NCBI GenBank assembly: GCA_016281055.1
Contig: JAEEHW010000076.1
Location: 17,605 to 81,604, forward strand
Direction of reading: 5' to 3'
DNA length: 64,000 bases
DNA from: Prevotella sp.
GTDB taxonomy: Bacteria; Bacteroidota; Bacteroidia; Bacteroidales; Bacteroidaceae
A model generated the notes under the pieces. It worked only from the letters and a program-made list of their open reading frames with translations. It was not told the DNA's origin and made no database searches. Position numbers and translations under genes: made by a program. This document shows positions 17,301-26,611 of the stretch, in pieces. Position 1 is the first letter of the stretch. Every line of letters begins with the position of its first letter.

Positions 17301-18569
17301 CTATCTGATTTTCAGCGTTATTATTGCCAATGCCGCCATGCCGATGGTGACAATCCAGAAACGTGTGGTTATCTTTGATTCCAGCCAGCATCCGCGCGGC
17401 TTGTTGAGGAATACCTTGATGTCGTCTCCCAACTGTCCCGGTTTTATGCGGAATGCATCGTGTATGGGCGCACGCTTGAAGAGACGCAGTTTTTTGCCCC
17501 TCTTGTTGCCATATTTCGCCACCTGCACCTGCAGCATCACCGAGATGCTCTCCATGAGGAACACGAAGCAGATGATTGGCACAAGCAGTTCCTTGTGTAT
17601 GATGACCGCCGTTACGGCTATGATGCCGCCGATGGCCAGCGAACCGGTGTCGCCCATGAATATCTGTGCAGGATATGCGTTGTACCACAGGAAGCCCACC
17701 AGCGCACCGACGAAGGCGCTGAGGAATATCACCAGTTCTTCTGACTGCGGTATATACATTATATTAAAGTATGATGCAAAGCCTATATGGCTCGACACAT
17801 ACGCCAGTATGCCCAGCGCTATGCACATGATGGCGGAATTGCCTGCACACATACCGTCCATGCCGTCGTTGAGGTTTGAACCGTTGCTGACAGCCATCAC
17901 CACAAACGTGGTCAGTATGACGAAGAATATCCATCCTGCTGCAGAGCGGTGCTCACCCATCCATGAGAAGAACACGTCGGTGTAGTTGAGGTTGTTGTTC
18001 TTGACGAACGGTATGGTCGTGGTCGTTGACTTCACCGGTGCACTCTTGTGAATCACTATCTCCTGCGAGTCATTCTTCTGCACTGCAACATTCTCGCGCA
18101 TCACGGCATCCGGACTGAGCCACAGCGTGAGGCCAACAATCAGTCCGAGCAATGCCTGTCCTACAAGTTTGTAGAGAGGACGCAGACCGTCTTTGGTCAC
18201 CTTCATCTTGATGTAGTCGTCGGCAAAGCCTATCGCACCGAGCCACAGCGTGGTGACTATCATCAGCAGCATGTATATGTTTCTCAGACGACCGAACAGC
18301 AGGCACGGCACTATCGTTGCCACGATGATGATAACACCTCCCATCGTAGGCACGCCTTTCTTCTCCACGCCATAGGGGTCGATGGAGCGGTCGCGCTGCG
18401 CCTCCATGCCGCCGTGACGGCGCATCCATTTGATGAAGTACTCACCAAACCATACAGAGATTACAAGCGACATCACCAGCGCCAATATAGAGCGGAAGGA
18501 GATGTAACTCCACATACCCGAACCGGGAATGTTCCATTGTTCAAGAAATCTGAAAAGATAGTATAACAT
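17301..18569 (-). CDS. mraY: Phospho-N-acetylmuramoyl-pentapeptide transferase
   Basis: Integral membrane enzyme making lipid I from UDP-MurNAc-pentapeptide and undecaprenyl phosphate. Catalytic blocks are FADDYIKM, SNLNDGMDGMCAGNSAIM and MGDTGSLAIGGIIAV. At 422 residues it is about 60 longer than the E. coli enzyme because of a polar loop (about residues 165-225, containing SAPVKSTTTTIPFV). It lies between murE (185-nt gap filled by repeats) and murD (119-nt gap). Confidence 0.96.
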   Translation of the reverse strand: MLYYLFRFLEQWNIPGSGMWSYISFRSILALVMSLVISVWFGEYFIKWMRRHGGMEAQRDRSIDPYGVEKKGVPTMGGVIIIVATIVPCLLFGRLRNIYMLLMIVTTLWLGAIGFADDYIKMKVTKDGLRPLYKLVGQALLGLIVGLTLWLSPDAVMRENVAVQKNDSQEIVIHKSAPVKSTTTTIPFVKNNNLNYTDVFFSWMGEHRSAAGWIFFVILTTFVVMAVSNGSNLNDGMDGMCAGNSAIMCIALGILAYVSSHIGFASYFNIMYIPQSEELVIFLSAFVGALVGFLWYNAYPAQIFMGDTGSLAIGGIIAVTAVIIHKELLVPIICFVFLMESISVMLQVQVAKYGNKRGKKLRLFKRAPIHDAFRIKPGQLGDDIKVFLNKPRGCWLESKITTRFWIVTIGMAALAIITLKIR

Positions 18570-18622
18570 CGTTTTTTCTTACAGTTTGCTCTTTTTTATG
18601 TTAATTTTCTTACGCCGATTCT

Positions 18623-18742
18623 TAACGGCTGTTAAATATTGCCTTGCTTTGCAATAGCATACCTTTTACGTTGTAAAAGCATAGGTATTACCATGTAAAA
18701 CGATAGCTATTACAGTGTAAAAGCATAGCTTTCATTTTGTCA
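18623..18742 (+). repeat. Family E 120-bp element with 22-bp tandem units (murE-mraY gap)
   Basis: The element starts with taacggctgttaaat and ends with agctttcattttgtca, like the one at 51410-51529, which is also 120 nt. Inside are units close to tgtaaaagcatagctattac, each a near-palindrome (gtaa...ttac). It fills most of the 185-nt gap in the dcw operon. No gene is visible in that gap. Confidence 0.8.
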
Positions 18743-18754
18743 TCTGCATGCTTT

Positions 18755-20206
18755 CTAAATTCCGAAGGCATTACGCAGTTCCTCGCGGTCGTCGAAGTGG
18801 TGCTTCACACCCTTCACGTCCTGATAGTCCTCATGGCCTTTGCCTGCCACGAGTATCACGTCGCCTTTCTCTGCCATCATGCAAGCCGTCTTGATGGCCT
18901 CGCGGCGGTCAACGATGCTGACCACCTTTTTCATCTGCTGCGCAGACAGTCCGGCAAGCATATCGTTGATGATGTCCTGCGGTTCCTCGAAGCGCGGGTT
19001 GTCGCTGGTTATGATTACGCGGTCGCTCTGCTTGACGGCTTCCTGTGCCATGAGCGGTCGCTTGCCTTTGTCACGGTTGCCTCCGGCTCCACACACGGTG
19101 ATGACCTTTCCCTTGCCGTTGAGCACTTCATGGATGGCATTCAGCACATTCTCAAGTGCATCAGGCGTATGAGCATAATCCACGATACCTGTAACGCCAT
19201 CGTTGGAGCGTATTGGTTCCAGTCGGCCTGCCACACTCTTTAGCGTGCTCATCACCACGAGAATATCCTCTGGCTGCTTGCCCAGCATACGTGCTGCGCC
19301 ATATACGGCGAGGAGGTTGCTGACGTTGAATTTTCCGATGAACTGCACTCCCACCTCATGACCGTCCATCTCAAGGTACATGCCCTCGAAGTGACATTCC
19401 ACGATATGCGCAGTGTAGTCTGCCATGGAGCGGGTAGAGTATGTCTTCACTGCAGCCTTGCAATTCTGCGTCATGACGAGACCGTTCTTGTCGTCGGCAT
19501 TGGTTACGGCGAATGCTGTCTTAGGCAGGTCGTCGAAGAATTTCTTCTTTGCATCGCGATAGTTCTCAAACGTCTTGTGATAGTCCAGGTGGTCGCGTGT
19601 GAGGTTGGTGAAGATGCCGCCGGCGAATGTCAGTCCACCGATACGCTTCTGCGCAATGGCATGGCTTGAACACTCCATGAAGGCATACTCGCAACCTGCC
19701 TCCACCATGCGGTGCAGCAACTGGTTGAGTTCTATCGGGTCAGGTGTGGTGTGGCTTGCCGGCACCGCCTCTCCCTCTATGTAGTTGCATACGGTGGAGA
19801 GCAGTCCGCACTTGTGACCCATCGCACGGAACATATTATATAATAAGGTGGCGATGGTGGTCTTGCCGTTAGTGCCTGTCACACCCACGAGGCGCAGTTT
19901 CTTCGTAGGGTTGCCGTAGAAGGTGGTTGCTACTGTGCCTACGCAGTCCTCGCAGTCTTTTACACAGATGTATGTGACGCCCTCCGCCTTCTCCTCGGGT
20001 ATCTGCTCGCATAGAACTGCCGCAGCTCCCTGCTCAATGGCTTTGGGTATGAACTGATGGCCATCCACCTGAGTGCCGCGCATGGCAATGAACATGGTTC
20101 CCTGCTTCACCTTGCGCGAGTCTATCTCAACGCCAGTGATGTCAACGCTGGTGCCGCCGACTATCTCTTCTGGCTTTATCTTCTGTATAAGTTCCTCTAA
20201 TATCAT
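18755..20206 (-). CDS. murE: UDP-MurNAc-L-alanyl-D-glutamate-2,6-diaminopimelate ligase
   Basis: Mur ligase adding the third stem residue. The ATP loop [16 protein letters not shown] and the sequence [10 protein letters not shown] are visible. The DNPR motif is the one associated with meso-diaminopimelate specificity, so a DAP-type peptidoglycan is expected. The length of 483 residues is normal. The start lies 22 nt after ftsI. Confidence 0.97.
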   Translation of the reverse strand: MILEELIQKIKPEEIVGGTSVDITGVEIDSRKVKQGTMFIAMRGTQVDGHQFIPKAIEQGAAAVLCEQIPEEKAEGVTYICVKDCEDCVGTVATTFYGNPTKKLRLVGVTGTNGKTTIATLLYNMFRAMGHKCGLLSTVCNYIEGEAVPASHTTPDPIELNQLLHRMVEAGCEYAFMECSSHAIAQKRIGGLTFAGGIFTNLTRDHLDYHKTFENYRDAKKKFFDDLPKTAFAVTNADDKNGLVMTQNCKAAVKTYSTRSMADYTAHIVECHFEGMYLEMDGHEVGVQFIGKFNVSNLLAVYGAARMLGKQPEDILVVMSTLKSVAGRLEPIRSNDGVTGIVDYAHTPDALENVLNAIHEVLNGKGKVITVCGAGGNRDKGKRPLMAQEAVKQSDRVIITSDNPRFEEPQDIINDMLAGLSAQQMKKVVSIVDRREAIKTACMMAEKGDVILVAGKGHEDYQDVKGVKHHFDDREELRNAFGI

Positions 20207-20228
20207 AATATTATATTATTGATTATTC

Positions 20229-22415
20229 TCATGACAGATACAGTGTCACCACCTCTCCTTTCTTTATCGCCGAACCGGCTGGTTTGCTCTGCTGCGAAAC
20301 CCTGCCGCAGCCCTTTATATGAACCTTGGCTCCACGATTTTCTATTATATATACGGCATCACGCGCACCCATGCCTCTGACATCAGGCATCTGACGCATA
20401 CTGCGTCCGCGCGACCTGCGGAGCTGAGCCCCGTTTCTGCGACGTGTGACGATACCCCAGATAGGGCTGCCTTCACTGCGCTCACCGTTCCATCCGCCTT
20501 CAACCTCGAAACCCAGACGAGACAGCACATAGTCGGCTGCCTGCAGATTGCCTGCCTTGGTGTCGGGTATCTTGGAGTAGTCCACATCGTGTGCACCCTT
20601 GGCATTGTAGTATATGTCTTTTGCCATGATGCCCTCGGCTATGTCATGGAACACCTGTCCGCTCATCTGACCGCCAGATGCCGGGAGTCCGGCTTTCTGT
20701 ATGCAGACGATGCATGAATAACGCGGCGCATCAGCAGGGAAATACCCTGCGAAGGATAGCAGATAATGTGTTACACCATTGGTGTTATAACCTCGCTCGC
20801 CAACCTTCTGTGCGGTGCCTGTCTTGCCTGCTACAGAGAACGACCGTGAACCTGCCGGTTTTCCCAGACCATAGTCCACAACCTCGCGAAGCATGTTCTG
20901 CATCTGCTTGAGGACATTGTGGTTCTTGACAATGCTCTGTCTGAGCACCTTAACTGGAAATTCCTCTATCGTCTCACCGTCACGCTCTATGCTTTTGACG
21001 AAACGAGGGCGAACCATCACACCGTCGTTGGCTATGGCGTTGTAAAACGTCAGCACGGAGATTGGCGGGACGTTGGTCTCATAACCTATGCTCATCCACG
21101 GCAAGGCGGTGTTACTCCAGCCCTTGGTCCAGTTGCCGTATTTATCACGCTCAGGATAACGTATGCGGGGCTTGCGGTATTCCTTGAACTTCAGTTTAAG
21201 GTCTTCGCCTATACCCACACGGTGCAGTCCTGCCACGAAATCTTCCGGACGGTTGTGATAGTATTTGTCTATCAGCAAACTCACACCGATGTTTGAACTC
21301 TTCTGCAGTATCTGGGGAACCGTCAGAGGGTCTTTGTAACCACCCGACGTCCAGTTGTGGTCTTTCATCTCTGCACCATACATCTCGCGCTTGCCACCGC
21401 TGCAGTCCACCTTCATGGTGGTGTCTATCTTGCCGTCATCCATCGCCACGAGGAAACTGGCTGTCTTGAACACCGAACCCGGTTCAAGGAAATCGGCCAG
21501 GGCATGGTTACGCAATTCCACGTATTTTCCTGTAGAACGGTCAAGGTCAAGGTTGACCATGGCCTTGATGTCACCCGTGGAAACCTCCATGACTATCGCT
21601 ACTCCTGTATATGCATTGTCCTTGCGCAACTCTTTCTCCAAGGCACGCTCGGCAAGATCCTGAAAACCTACGTCTATGGTGGTGACAACGTCACTGCCGT
21701 TGATGGCTGCGGAATCGACAACCGACACCCATTTGTTCAGTTCTTTCTTATAGTGTTTGAATCCCTGACTGCCTTTGAGCACGGAATCGCATATCCATTC
21801 CAAACCAGAGAAGGCCCTGCCGTCACTCTTATATATATCGCCAACCACACATGATGCCAACGAACCGTAAGGACGGTTGCGAACCATGTGCTCCTTGGCG
21901 GTGAATCCGCTGAGACCTGGACGAAGACAGAAGATAGGCAACTGACGCACACGCTGGTAAGTGCTGTAATCCACACGCTGTTTCACCACGGGGTAATAGC
22001 GTTTGTTCTCGTCATAGCCTTTCTTCAGGTGCTCCTTGAATTCCTCTGCACTCTTCTCAGGGAATATCTCGTGCAATCCTTCACAGAGCATTATGAGTCC
22101 CTTTGCATCATTGCCTTGCTTATCGTGCCACAGGGTATCGGCTTTGCCAGACTTGAGCGCCACGAAATCCATGTGCAATTCATATTCAGGCAGATTGCAT
22201 GCTAGACGCTGACCGCCAGCTGCCAGGATATTGCCGCGTATGGGTTCTACAATGTCGCTCTGCGGCATGCGCAGCGAGTCAACCTTCATCCAGTAGTCAC
22301 GCTCAGACGTCATGATGTAGAACCCCTTGCCCAATATGACAATGGCAAACAGCATAAACACTATAGAGAAAATAGTGTAACGCCACAACGAATGTTCTGA
22401 TGCAAACTTACTCAA
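20229..22415 (-). CDS. ftsI: Division-specific penicillin-binding protein FtsI (PBP3 class)
   Basis: Class B transpeptidase that cross-links septal peptidoglycan. After one N-terminal membrane helix (about 14-34) comes the dimerisation domain. The catalytic motifs follow: SVFK near 313, SSN (KSSNIGVSLLID) and KTG near 529. A single C-terminal PASTA domain starts at MPDVRGMGARDAVYII. It has 728 residues, longer than E. coli FtsI mainly because of the PASTA domain. A basic Arg-rich linker (TRRRNGAQLRRSRGRSMR) precedes the PASTA domain. Confidence 0.95.
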   Translation of the reverse strand: MSKFASEHSLWRYTIFSIVFMLFAIVILGKGFYIMTSERDYWMKVDSLRMPQSDIVEPIRGNILAAGGQRLACNLPEYELHMDFVALKSGKADTLWHDKQGNDAKGLIMLCEGLHEIFPEKSAEEFKEHLKKGYDENKRYYPVVKQRVDYSTYQRVRQLPIFCLRPGLSGFTAKEHMVRNRPYGSLASCVVGDIYKSDGRAFSGLEWICDSVLKGSQGFKHYKKELNKWVSVVDSAAINGSDVVTTIDVGFQDLAERALEKELRKDNAYTGVAIVMEVSTGDIKAMVNLDLDRSTGKYVELRNHALADFLEPGSVFKTASFLVAMDDGKIDTTMKVDCSGGKREMYGAEMKDHNWTSGGYKDPLTVPQILQKSSNIGVSLLIDKYYHNRPEDFVAGLHRVGIGEDLKLKFKEYRKPRIRYPERDKYGNWTKGWSNTALPWMSIGYETNVPPISVLTFYNAIANDGVMVRPRFVKSIERDGETIEEFPVKVLRQSIVKNHNVLKQMQNMLREVVDYGLGKPAGSRSFSVAGKTGTAQKVGERGYNTNGVTHYLLSFAGYFPADAPRYSCIVCIQKAGLPASGGQMSGQVFHDIAEGIMAKDIYYNAKGAHDVDYSKIPDTKAGNLQAADYVLSRLGFEVEGGWNGERSEGSPIWGIVTRRRNGAQLRRSRGRSMRQMPDVRGMGARDAVYIIENRGAKVHIKGCGRVSQQSKPAGSAIKKGEVVTLYLS

Positions 22416-22519
22416 TTTCTATTTTATTTTCTTTTTATTCTCCTATTATTTCCCGTCATGTCCTGTTGTCGGACTGCACTTCCCTCATCATTCACAGAAG
22501 AGAGGGCAGGAACGGTGCG

Positions 22520-23161
22520 TTATTTCTCCTCTATCTTTATAAGATATGGTGGTTCGTCAGCTATGGTCAGCGTACTGTCACCACACTCTGCCAGTCGTTT
22601 CAGCACATTGCTCTCGCGGCTTGCCTCCGTCAACTGACTGGTGCACACTGTAGCCTTGTAGCGTGCATTGACAATTTTGGATTCCGTCTTGTCTATCTCC
22701 ACCAGTTTCTTCTGACACATATAGCGCAGACTTATATATATAATAATGAATGCGCCAATGAGCAGCACTACACCTATCTGACGTCTTATAAAGCGCGAGA
22801 TGAAAGCACCACCCAACGTGCGCGACAGGGAGAATGGCGATGATGTATCCTGCTCCTCCTTGGCCTCACGCTCTATCACGTCCTCCAGTGTCTTGTTGCC
22901 AAACACTCCACGCAAAGAGCCTAACGGCGTGCCGTGAGATTCTTCTGAGTCTTCAGAGTTGTCAGGAGATTCTGAATGTTCTGAGTTTTCTGAGTCCTCT
23001 GAGTCCTCCGAATCCTCTGAATTCTCAGAATAATCGGAATTATCCGATTCCTCAGTTTCCTCAGAATACACCTTCCCATTCAGTTCATCGCTTTCTTCTT
23101 CACTTCCGTTCTGAATCTGGAAATCTACTATGTTCTCACTGTCACTCAATTTTCTATTCAA
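22520..23161 (-). CDS. FtsL-like division protein with acidic repeat N-terminus
   Basis: By position between rsmH and ftsI, and by its build (one membrane helix at about residues 127-147 followed by a helical periplasmic segment), this is the Bacteroidetes FtsL-like component of the FtsQLB complex. FtsL-like proteins here usually have about 110-120 residues, while this one has 213. The extra N-terminus (about residues 30-75) is Ser/Glu/Asp/Asn low complexity (SENSEDSEDSEDSENSEHSE), encoded by family D words (22938-23070). The start ATG is 18 nt after rsmH. The sequence of FtsL is poorly conserved, so the assignment rests mostly on synteny. Confidence 0.8.
   Translation of the reverse strand: MNRKLSDSENIVDFQIQNGSEEESDELNGKVYSEETEESDNSDYSENSEDSEDSEDSENSEHSESPDNSEDSEESHGTPLGSLRGVFGNKTLEDVIEREAKEEQDTSSPFSLSRTLGGAFISRFIRRQIGVVLLIGAFIIIYISLRYMCQKKLVEIDKTESKIVNARYKATVCTSQLTEASRESNVLKRLAECGDSTLTIADEPPYLIKIEEK
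22938..23070. repeat. Family D low-complexity repeat inside the ftsL-like CDS
   Basis: Roughly 9-nt words (tctgagtcc, tcagaataatcgg) are repeated over about 130 nt without breaking the frame. They are related to the intergenic repeat at 15776-15837 and the coding insert at 31690-31775. Confidence 0.7.
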
Positions 23162-23179
23162 TCAGATTATCAATTATCT

Positions 23180-24097
23180 TCATTCCTCAACTCTCTTCGC
23201 CCCTACCCTCAGTTTCGCACTTCGTGAGCGTGGATTGCTCTGCTGCTCCTCAGGTGTCGGCAATATCGGCTTGTTGTTCACCGCTGTGAGCGGAGTGTCA
23301 ACCCTACCGTAGAAGTCTGCTTCACGACGGCCTTCAACATTGCCTGTCTTTATGATGTTCTTCACCATGCGGTCTTCCAGACTGTGATAAGTAATCACGC
23401 TGAGACGGCCTTCCGGTTTCAACAACTCTGTGGCAGACATCAGCATTTCCTTTAAGGCATCCATCTCATGGTTCACCTCTATGCGCAGTGCCTGAAAGAG
23501 TTTCGCCATGTCTTTCTTCTCACGCTCGCGTTTGAAGAACGGCTGCACCACACCGAGAAACTCCTGCGTGGTCGTTATCTTCTGAGAGGCTCTCGCCTTC
23601 ACTATGGCTGACGCTATGCGGCGCGATGTCTTCAACTCACCGTACAGATAGAATATATCTGCCAACTGCTGTTCGTCGTATGTATTCACCACATCGGCTG
23701 CAGTAATGCCAGCGCGTTTGTTCATGCGCATGTCGAGCGGTGCGTCAAATCGGAATGAGAACCCGCGTGTCTCATCGTCAAAGTGATGGCTCGACACTCC
23801 AAGGTCGGCCAACAGTCCGTCTATCTTCTCTACGCCATAATAACGCATCCAGTTCTTCAGGTATCGGAAGTTAGAGCGTACAAACGTGAAATTTGACACG
23901 TCAGCCGTTATGTTGCGCTCTGCATCCTCATCCTGGTCGAATGAGAAAAGCCTTCCCTTGCCGTTTAGCCGTTTCAGTATCTCGCGGCTATGTCCACCGC
24001 CACCGAAAGTTACATCCACATAAATTCCGTCAGGCTTGATGTCCAAGCCATCAACACTCTCTGAGAGCAATACTGGTATGTGATATGTTTCTTCCAA
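23180..24097 (-). CDS. rsmH: 16S rRNA (cytosine(1402)-N(4))-methyltransferase
   Basis: SAM-dependent methyltransferase (MraW) acting on C1402 of 16S rRNA. The SAM motif TFGGGGHSREILKRL, the LADLGVSSHHFDDETRGFSF block and YHSLEDRMVKN are conserved over 305 residues. It is the second gene of the dcw operon. Confidence 0.97.
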   Translation of the reverse strand: MEETYHIPVLLSESVDGLDIKPDGIYVDVTFGGGGHSREILKRLNGKGRLFSFDQDEDAERNITADVSNFTFVRSNFRYLKNWMRYYGVEKIDGLLADLGVSSHHFDDETRGFSFRFDAPLDMRMNKRAGITAADVVNTYDEQQLADIFYLYGELKTSRRIASAIVKARASQKITTTQEFLGVVQPFFKREREKKDMAKLFQALRIEVNHEMDALKEMLMSATELLKPEGRLSVITYHSLEDRMVKNIIKTGNVEGRREADFYGRVDTPLTAVNNKPILPTPEEQQSNPRSRSAKLRVGAKRVEE

Positions 24098-24105
24098 ATC
24101 CTAAC

Positions 24106-24167
24106 TATAAACTGTAAACCATCCACCGTAAACTATAAACCGTAAACAGTAAACCGTAAACCGTAAA
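24106..24167. repeat. Family H tandem repeat (gtaaaccgtaaac) between rsmH and mraZ
   Basis: The gap is built of about six units of 7-10 nt such as ataaaccgtaaacagtaaac. It ends at the mraZ stop codon. No other signal is seen in it. Confidence 0.7.
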
Positions 24168-24608
24168 CTATCTCATCATCAGCTCCAGTTCGTCGGCAAA
24201 GTTCTCTTTTCCCTGCTCCATCTCCTTGGCTTTCTCTTCCGACCATATCTCGATGGTGTCACCTACGCCGATGAAGCGCACTGACTGCGTAACTCCGAGC
24301 ATATCCTGAAAACGCTGCGAAAGGATAAAACGCCCATTGGAGTCGAGCGTTATCTCTTCTGCATCAATCACAAACTGACGGAACACCTGTTGCTGCTGTC
24401 TGTTCCAACGGTTCAGACGACTGCGCAGACTGTCCATCTGTTCATTCCATACCGATTCAGGGTAAAGCACAAGGCAAACCTCATGCACATCCTTACGCAA
24501 CACAAGCCTGTCCTCGCCAGCCGCCTGAAGCGTCTTGCGGAACACCGACGGTAGGAAAACCCTGCCTTTTGCATCGGTCTTTGCCTCTATGTTACCTAAA
24601 AATCGCAT
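24168..24608 (-). CDS. mraZ: Transcriptional regulator MraZ
   Basis: AbrB-fold DNA-binding protein, first gene and usually autoregulator of the dcw operon. Two SpoVT/AbrB-like repeats are seen: IEAKTDAKGRVFLPSVFRK near the N-terminus and ITLDSNGRFILSQRFQDML in the second half. The frame extends upstream to 24653, but that stretch contains the -7 element and the operator. The ATG at 24608 (MRFLGNIEAK, 146 residues) is therefore the start. Confidence 0.95.
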   Translation of the reverse strand: MRFLGNIEAKTDAKGRVFLPSVFRKTLQAAGEDRLVLRKDVHEVCLVLYPESVWNEQMDSLRSRLNRWNRQQQQVFRQFVIDAEEITLDSNGRFILSQRFQDMLGVTQSVRFIGVGDTIEIWSEEKAKEMEQGKENFADELELMMR

Positions 24609-24628
24609 ATAATAAGGTGATTTGGTTG

Positions 24629-24636
24629 CAAAGTTA
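24629..24636 (-). promoter_or_regulatory. -7 promoter element of the dcw operon
   Basis: TAACTTTG on the minus strand matches the Bacteroidetes -7 consensus, 20 nt before the mraZ ATG. Confidence 0.7.
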
Positions 24637-24645
24637 CAAAAAAAT

Positions 24646-24660
24646 CCCCACATTTCCCCA
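24646..24660 (-). promoter_or_regulatory. Probable MraZ operator: two TGGGG boxes
   Basis: On the minus strand the sequence reads TGGGGAAATGTGGGG, two TGGGG direct repeats separated by 5 nt. MraZ of other bacteria binds TGGG(A/G) direct repeats with the same 5-nt spacing upstream of mraZ. The boxes sit 10-24 nt upstream of the -7 element, over the expected -33 region, so bound MraZ would block initiation. Confidence 0.7.
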
Positions 24661-24740
24661 CTTTACTTCTATTTTTTCACAAAATCACTGAATTTATTAT
24701 TATTTAACAGTTTGCAAAGCTATATCTCACTATAAAATTA

Positions 24741-24748
24741 TAATTTTG
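24741..24748 (+). promoter_or_regulatory. -7 promoter element of gpmI
   Basis: TAATTTTG matches the Bacteroidetes -7 consensus, with a leader of roughly 45 nt to the ATG at 24799. Confidence 0.65.
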
Positions 24749-24798
24749 CACTCGCAAAACGCAATTATAATAACAGAAACATATTATAGCGAAAAAAA

Positions 24799-26319
24799 AT
24801 GGCAAAGAAAGCACTTCTCATGATTCTCGATGGATGGGGAATCGGAAAGCACGGTAAGGGTGATGTTATCTTCAACACACCGACTCCTTACCTCGACTAT
24901 CTGCAGGCTGTAAGCAGCGTATCTCAACTTAATGCTTCGGGTGAAGACGTAGGTCTGCCCGACGGACAGATGGGTAACTCAGAGGTGGGACACCTCAACA
25001 TCGGTGCGGGACGCATCGTATATCAGGACCTCGTGAAGATAAACCGCGCATGTGCTGACGGTTCTATCTCTCAAAATCCACAGGTGAAGGAAGCATACGA
25101 ATATGCAAAAGCCAACGGCAAGAAACTGCACCTCATGGGACTGACATCTGACGGTGGTGTGCACTCTTCTCTCGACCATCTCTTCAAACTCATCGAGGTA
25201 GGCAAGGAGTATGGCCTGAAGGACCAGCTGTTCGTTCACTGCTTCATGGACGGTCGCGACACCGACCCGAAGTCAGGCAAGGGCTTCATTGAGGCTCTGC
25301 AGGCCAAGTGTAAGGAGAATGACGCAGCCATAGCTTCAATCATCGGCCGTTTCTATGCAATGGACCGCGACAAGCGCTGGAACCGTGTGAAAGAGGCATA
25401 CGACCTCATCACCGCCGGCACAGGCAAGCAGTCTGCCGACATGGTGCAGGCTATGCAGGAGTCATACGACGAGGGTGTTACCGACGAGTTCGTAAAAGCC
25501 ATCAGCAACTCTACCGTAAACGGCAAGATTGAGGAAGGCGACGTGGTTATCTTCATCAACTTCCGCAACGACCGCGCTAAGGAGCTGACACAGGTGCTCA
25601 CACAGCAGGATATGCCTGAAGAGGGAATGAAGACCATCGCAGGACTGAAATACTACTGCATGACTCCATACGATGCATCATTCAAGGGTGTAGGCATCCT
25701 CTTCCCTAAGGAGAACGTGGCAAACACATTGGGCGAATACCTCTCACAGCAGGGAAAGAAGCAGCTTCACACCGCTGAAACCGAGAAATATGCTCACGTT
25801 ACATTCTTCTTCAACGGTGGCCGCGAGGCTCCATTCGAGGGTGAGGATCGTGTTCTCGTAGCATCACCGAAGGTTGCAACATACGACCTCAAGCCTGAGA
25901 TGTCAGCCTACGAGGTAAAGGACAAACTCGTAGAGAACATCAAGAAGGATATCTACGATTTCATCGTGGTGAACTTCGCAAACGGTGACATGGTAGGTCA
26001 CACAGGCGTATATAACGCCATTGCAAAGGCTGTAGTTGCTGTTGACAACTGCGTGAAGGACGTAATCGAGGCAGCAAAGGCTACCGGATACGAGGCAATA
26101 ATCATTGCTGACCACGGTAATGCCGACAATGCAATCAACGCTGACGGCACACCAAACACCGCTCACTCGCTGAACCCGGTACCATGCATCTACGTCACCG
26201 ACAACAACTCTGCTACGATAAAGGACGGCCGTCTGGCTGACGTTGCTCCTACAATCCTCCACATCATGGGACTGGAGCAGCCTGCCGACATGACTGGTGA
26301 AAACCTTATCACAGACTAA
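24799..26319 (+). CDS. gpmI: 2,3-bisphosphoglycerate-independent phosphoglycerate mutase
   Basis: Mn-dependent alkaline-phosphatase-fold enzyme of glycolysis that interconverts 3- and 2-phosphoglycerate. Metal site blocks [28 protein letters not shown] (nucleophile Ser), [23 protein letters not shown] and [11 protein letters not shown] are all present in 506 residues. It is monocistronic, with its own promoter and a hairpin downstream. Confidence 0.97.
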   Translation: MAKKALLMILDGWGIGKHGKGDVIFNTPTPYLDYLQAVSSVSQLNASGEDVGLPDGQMGNSEVGHLNIGAGRIVYQDLVKINRACADGSISQNPQVKEAYEYAKANGKKLHLMGLTSDGGVHSSLDHLFKLIEVGKEYGLKDQLFVHCFMDGRDTDPKSGKGFIEALQAKCKENDAAIASIIGRFYAMDRDKRWNRVKEAYDLITAGTGKQSADMVQAMQESYDEGVTDEFVKAISNSTVNGKIEEGDVVIFINFRNDRAKELTQVLTQQDMPEEGMKTIAGLKYYCMTPYDASFKGVGILFPKENVANTLGEYLSQQGKKQLHTAETEKYAHVTFFFNGGREAPFEGEDRVLVASPKVATYDLKPEMSAYEVKDKLVENIKKDIYDFIVVNFANGDMVGHTGVYNAIAKAVVAVDNCVKDVIEAAKATGYEAIIIADHGNADNAINADGTPNTAHSLNPVPCIYVTDNNSATIKDGRLADVAPTILHIMGLEQPADMTGENLITD

Positions 26320-26367
26320 GTACATACTAAACTCCTGCTATTCTGACAGGAGAAGGGTTTATATGTT

Positions 26368-26397
26368 AGAGCCGCACCACGTATGTGATGCGGCTCT
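26368..26397 (+). terminator. Hairpin after gpmI
   Basis: A 13-bp stem with two mismatches (agagccgcaccac with gtgatgcggctct) stands 48 nt after the stop. The tract that follows is A/T-rich but not a clean T run, so termination is likely but not certain. Confidence 0.6.
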
Positions 26398-26576
26398 AAT
26401 TAACTAACTAACTATTATTTTCTACTACTATAGCGTTTGCCTTCGCAATTTCACAATTGTATATACAAACGACAAAAAAGTACAAGTAAACTTAAACAGA
26501 TGCAAAGTTACTGTGATTTCAACGAAAAAAAGGAGAAAAAAAAGCCAAACTGGTGTAAAATGTTGAAAAAAAACAT

Positions 26577-26584
26577 TATCTTTG
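26577..26584 (+). promoter_or_regulatory. -7 promoter element of ung
   Basis: TATCTTTG matches the Bacteroidetes -7 consensus, 27 nt before the ATG at 26612. The TTG inside it should not be taken as a start codon. Confidence 0.65.
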
Positions 26585-26611
26585 CATTTGAATAAATATT
26601 ACACTATTGTT

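Noticed and set aside
17242-17985. 247-codon plus-strand frame opposite mraY
   Set aside because: It is antisense to conserved catalytic motifs of mraY and shows no signal peptide, motif or start context of its own.
24609-24653. Longer MraZ with 15 extra N-terminal residues
   Set aside because: The extension covers the -7 element and operator boxes, while the conserved MraZ N-terminus begins at the ATG at 24608.
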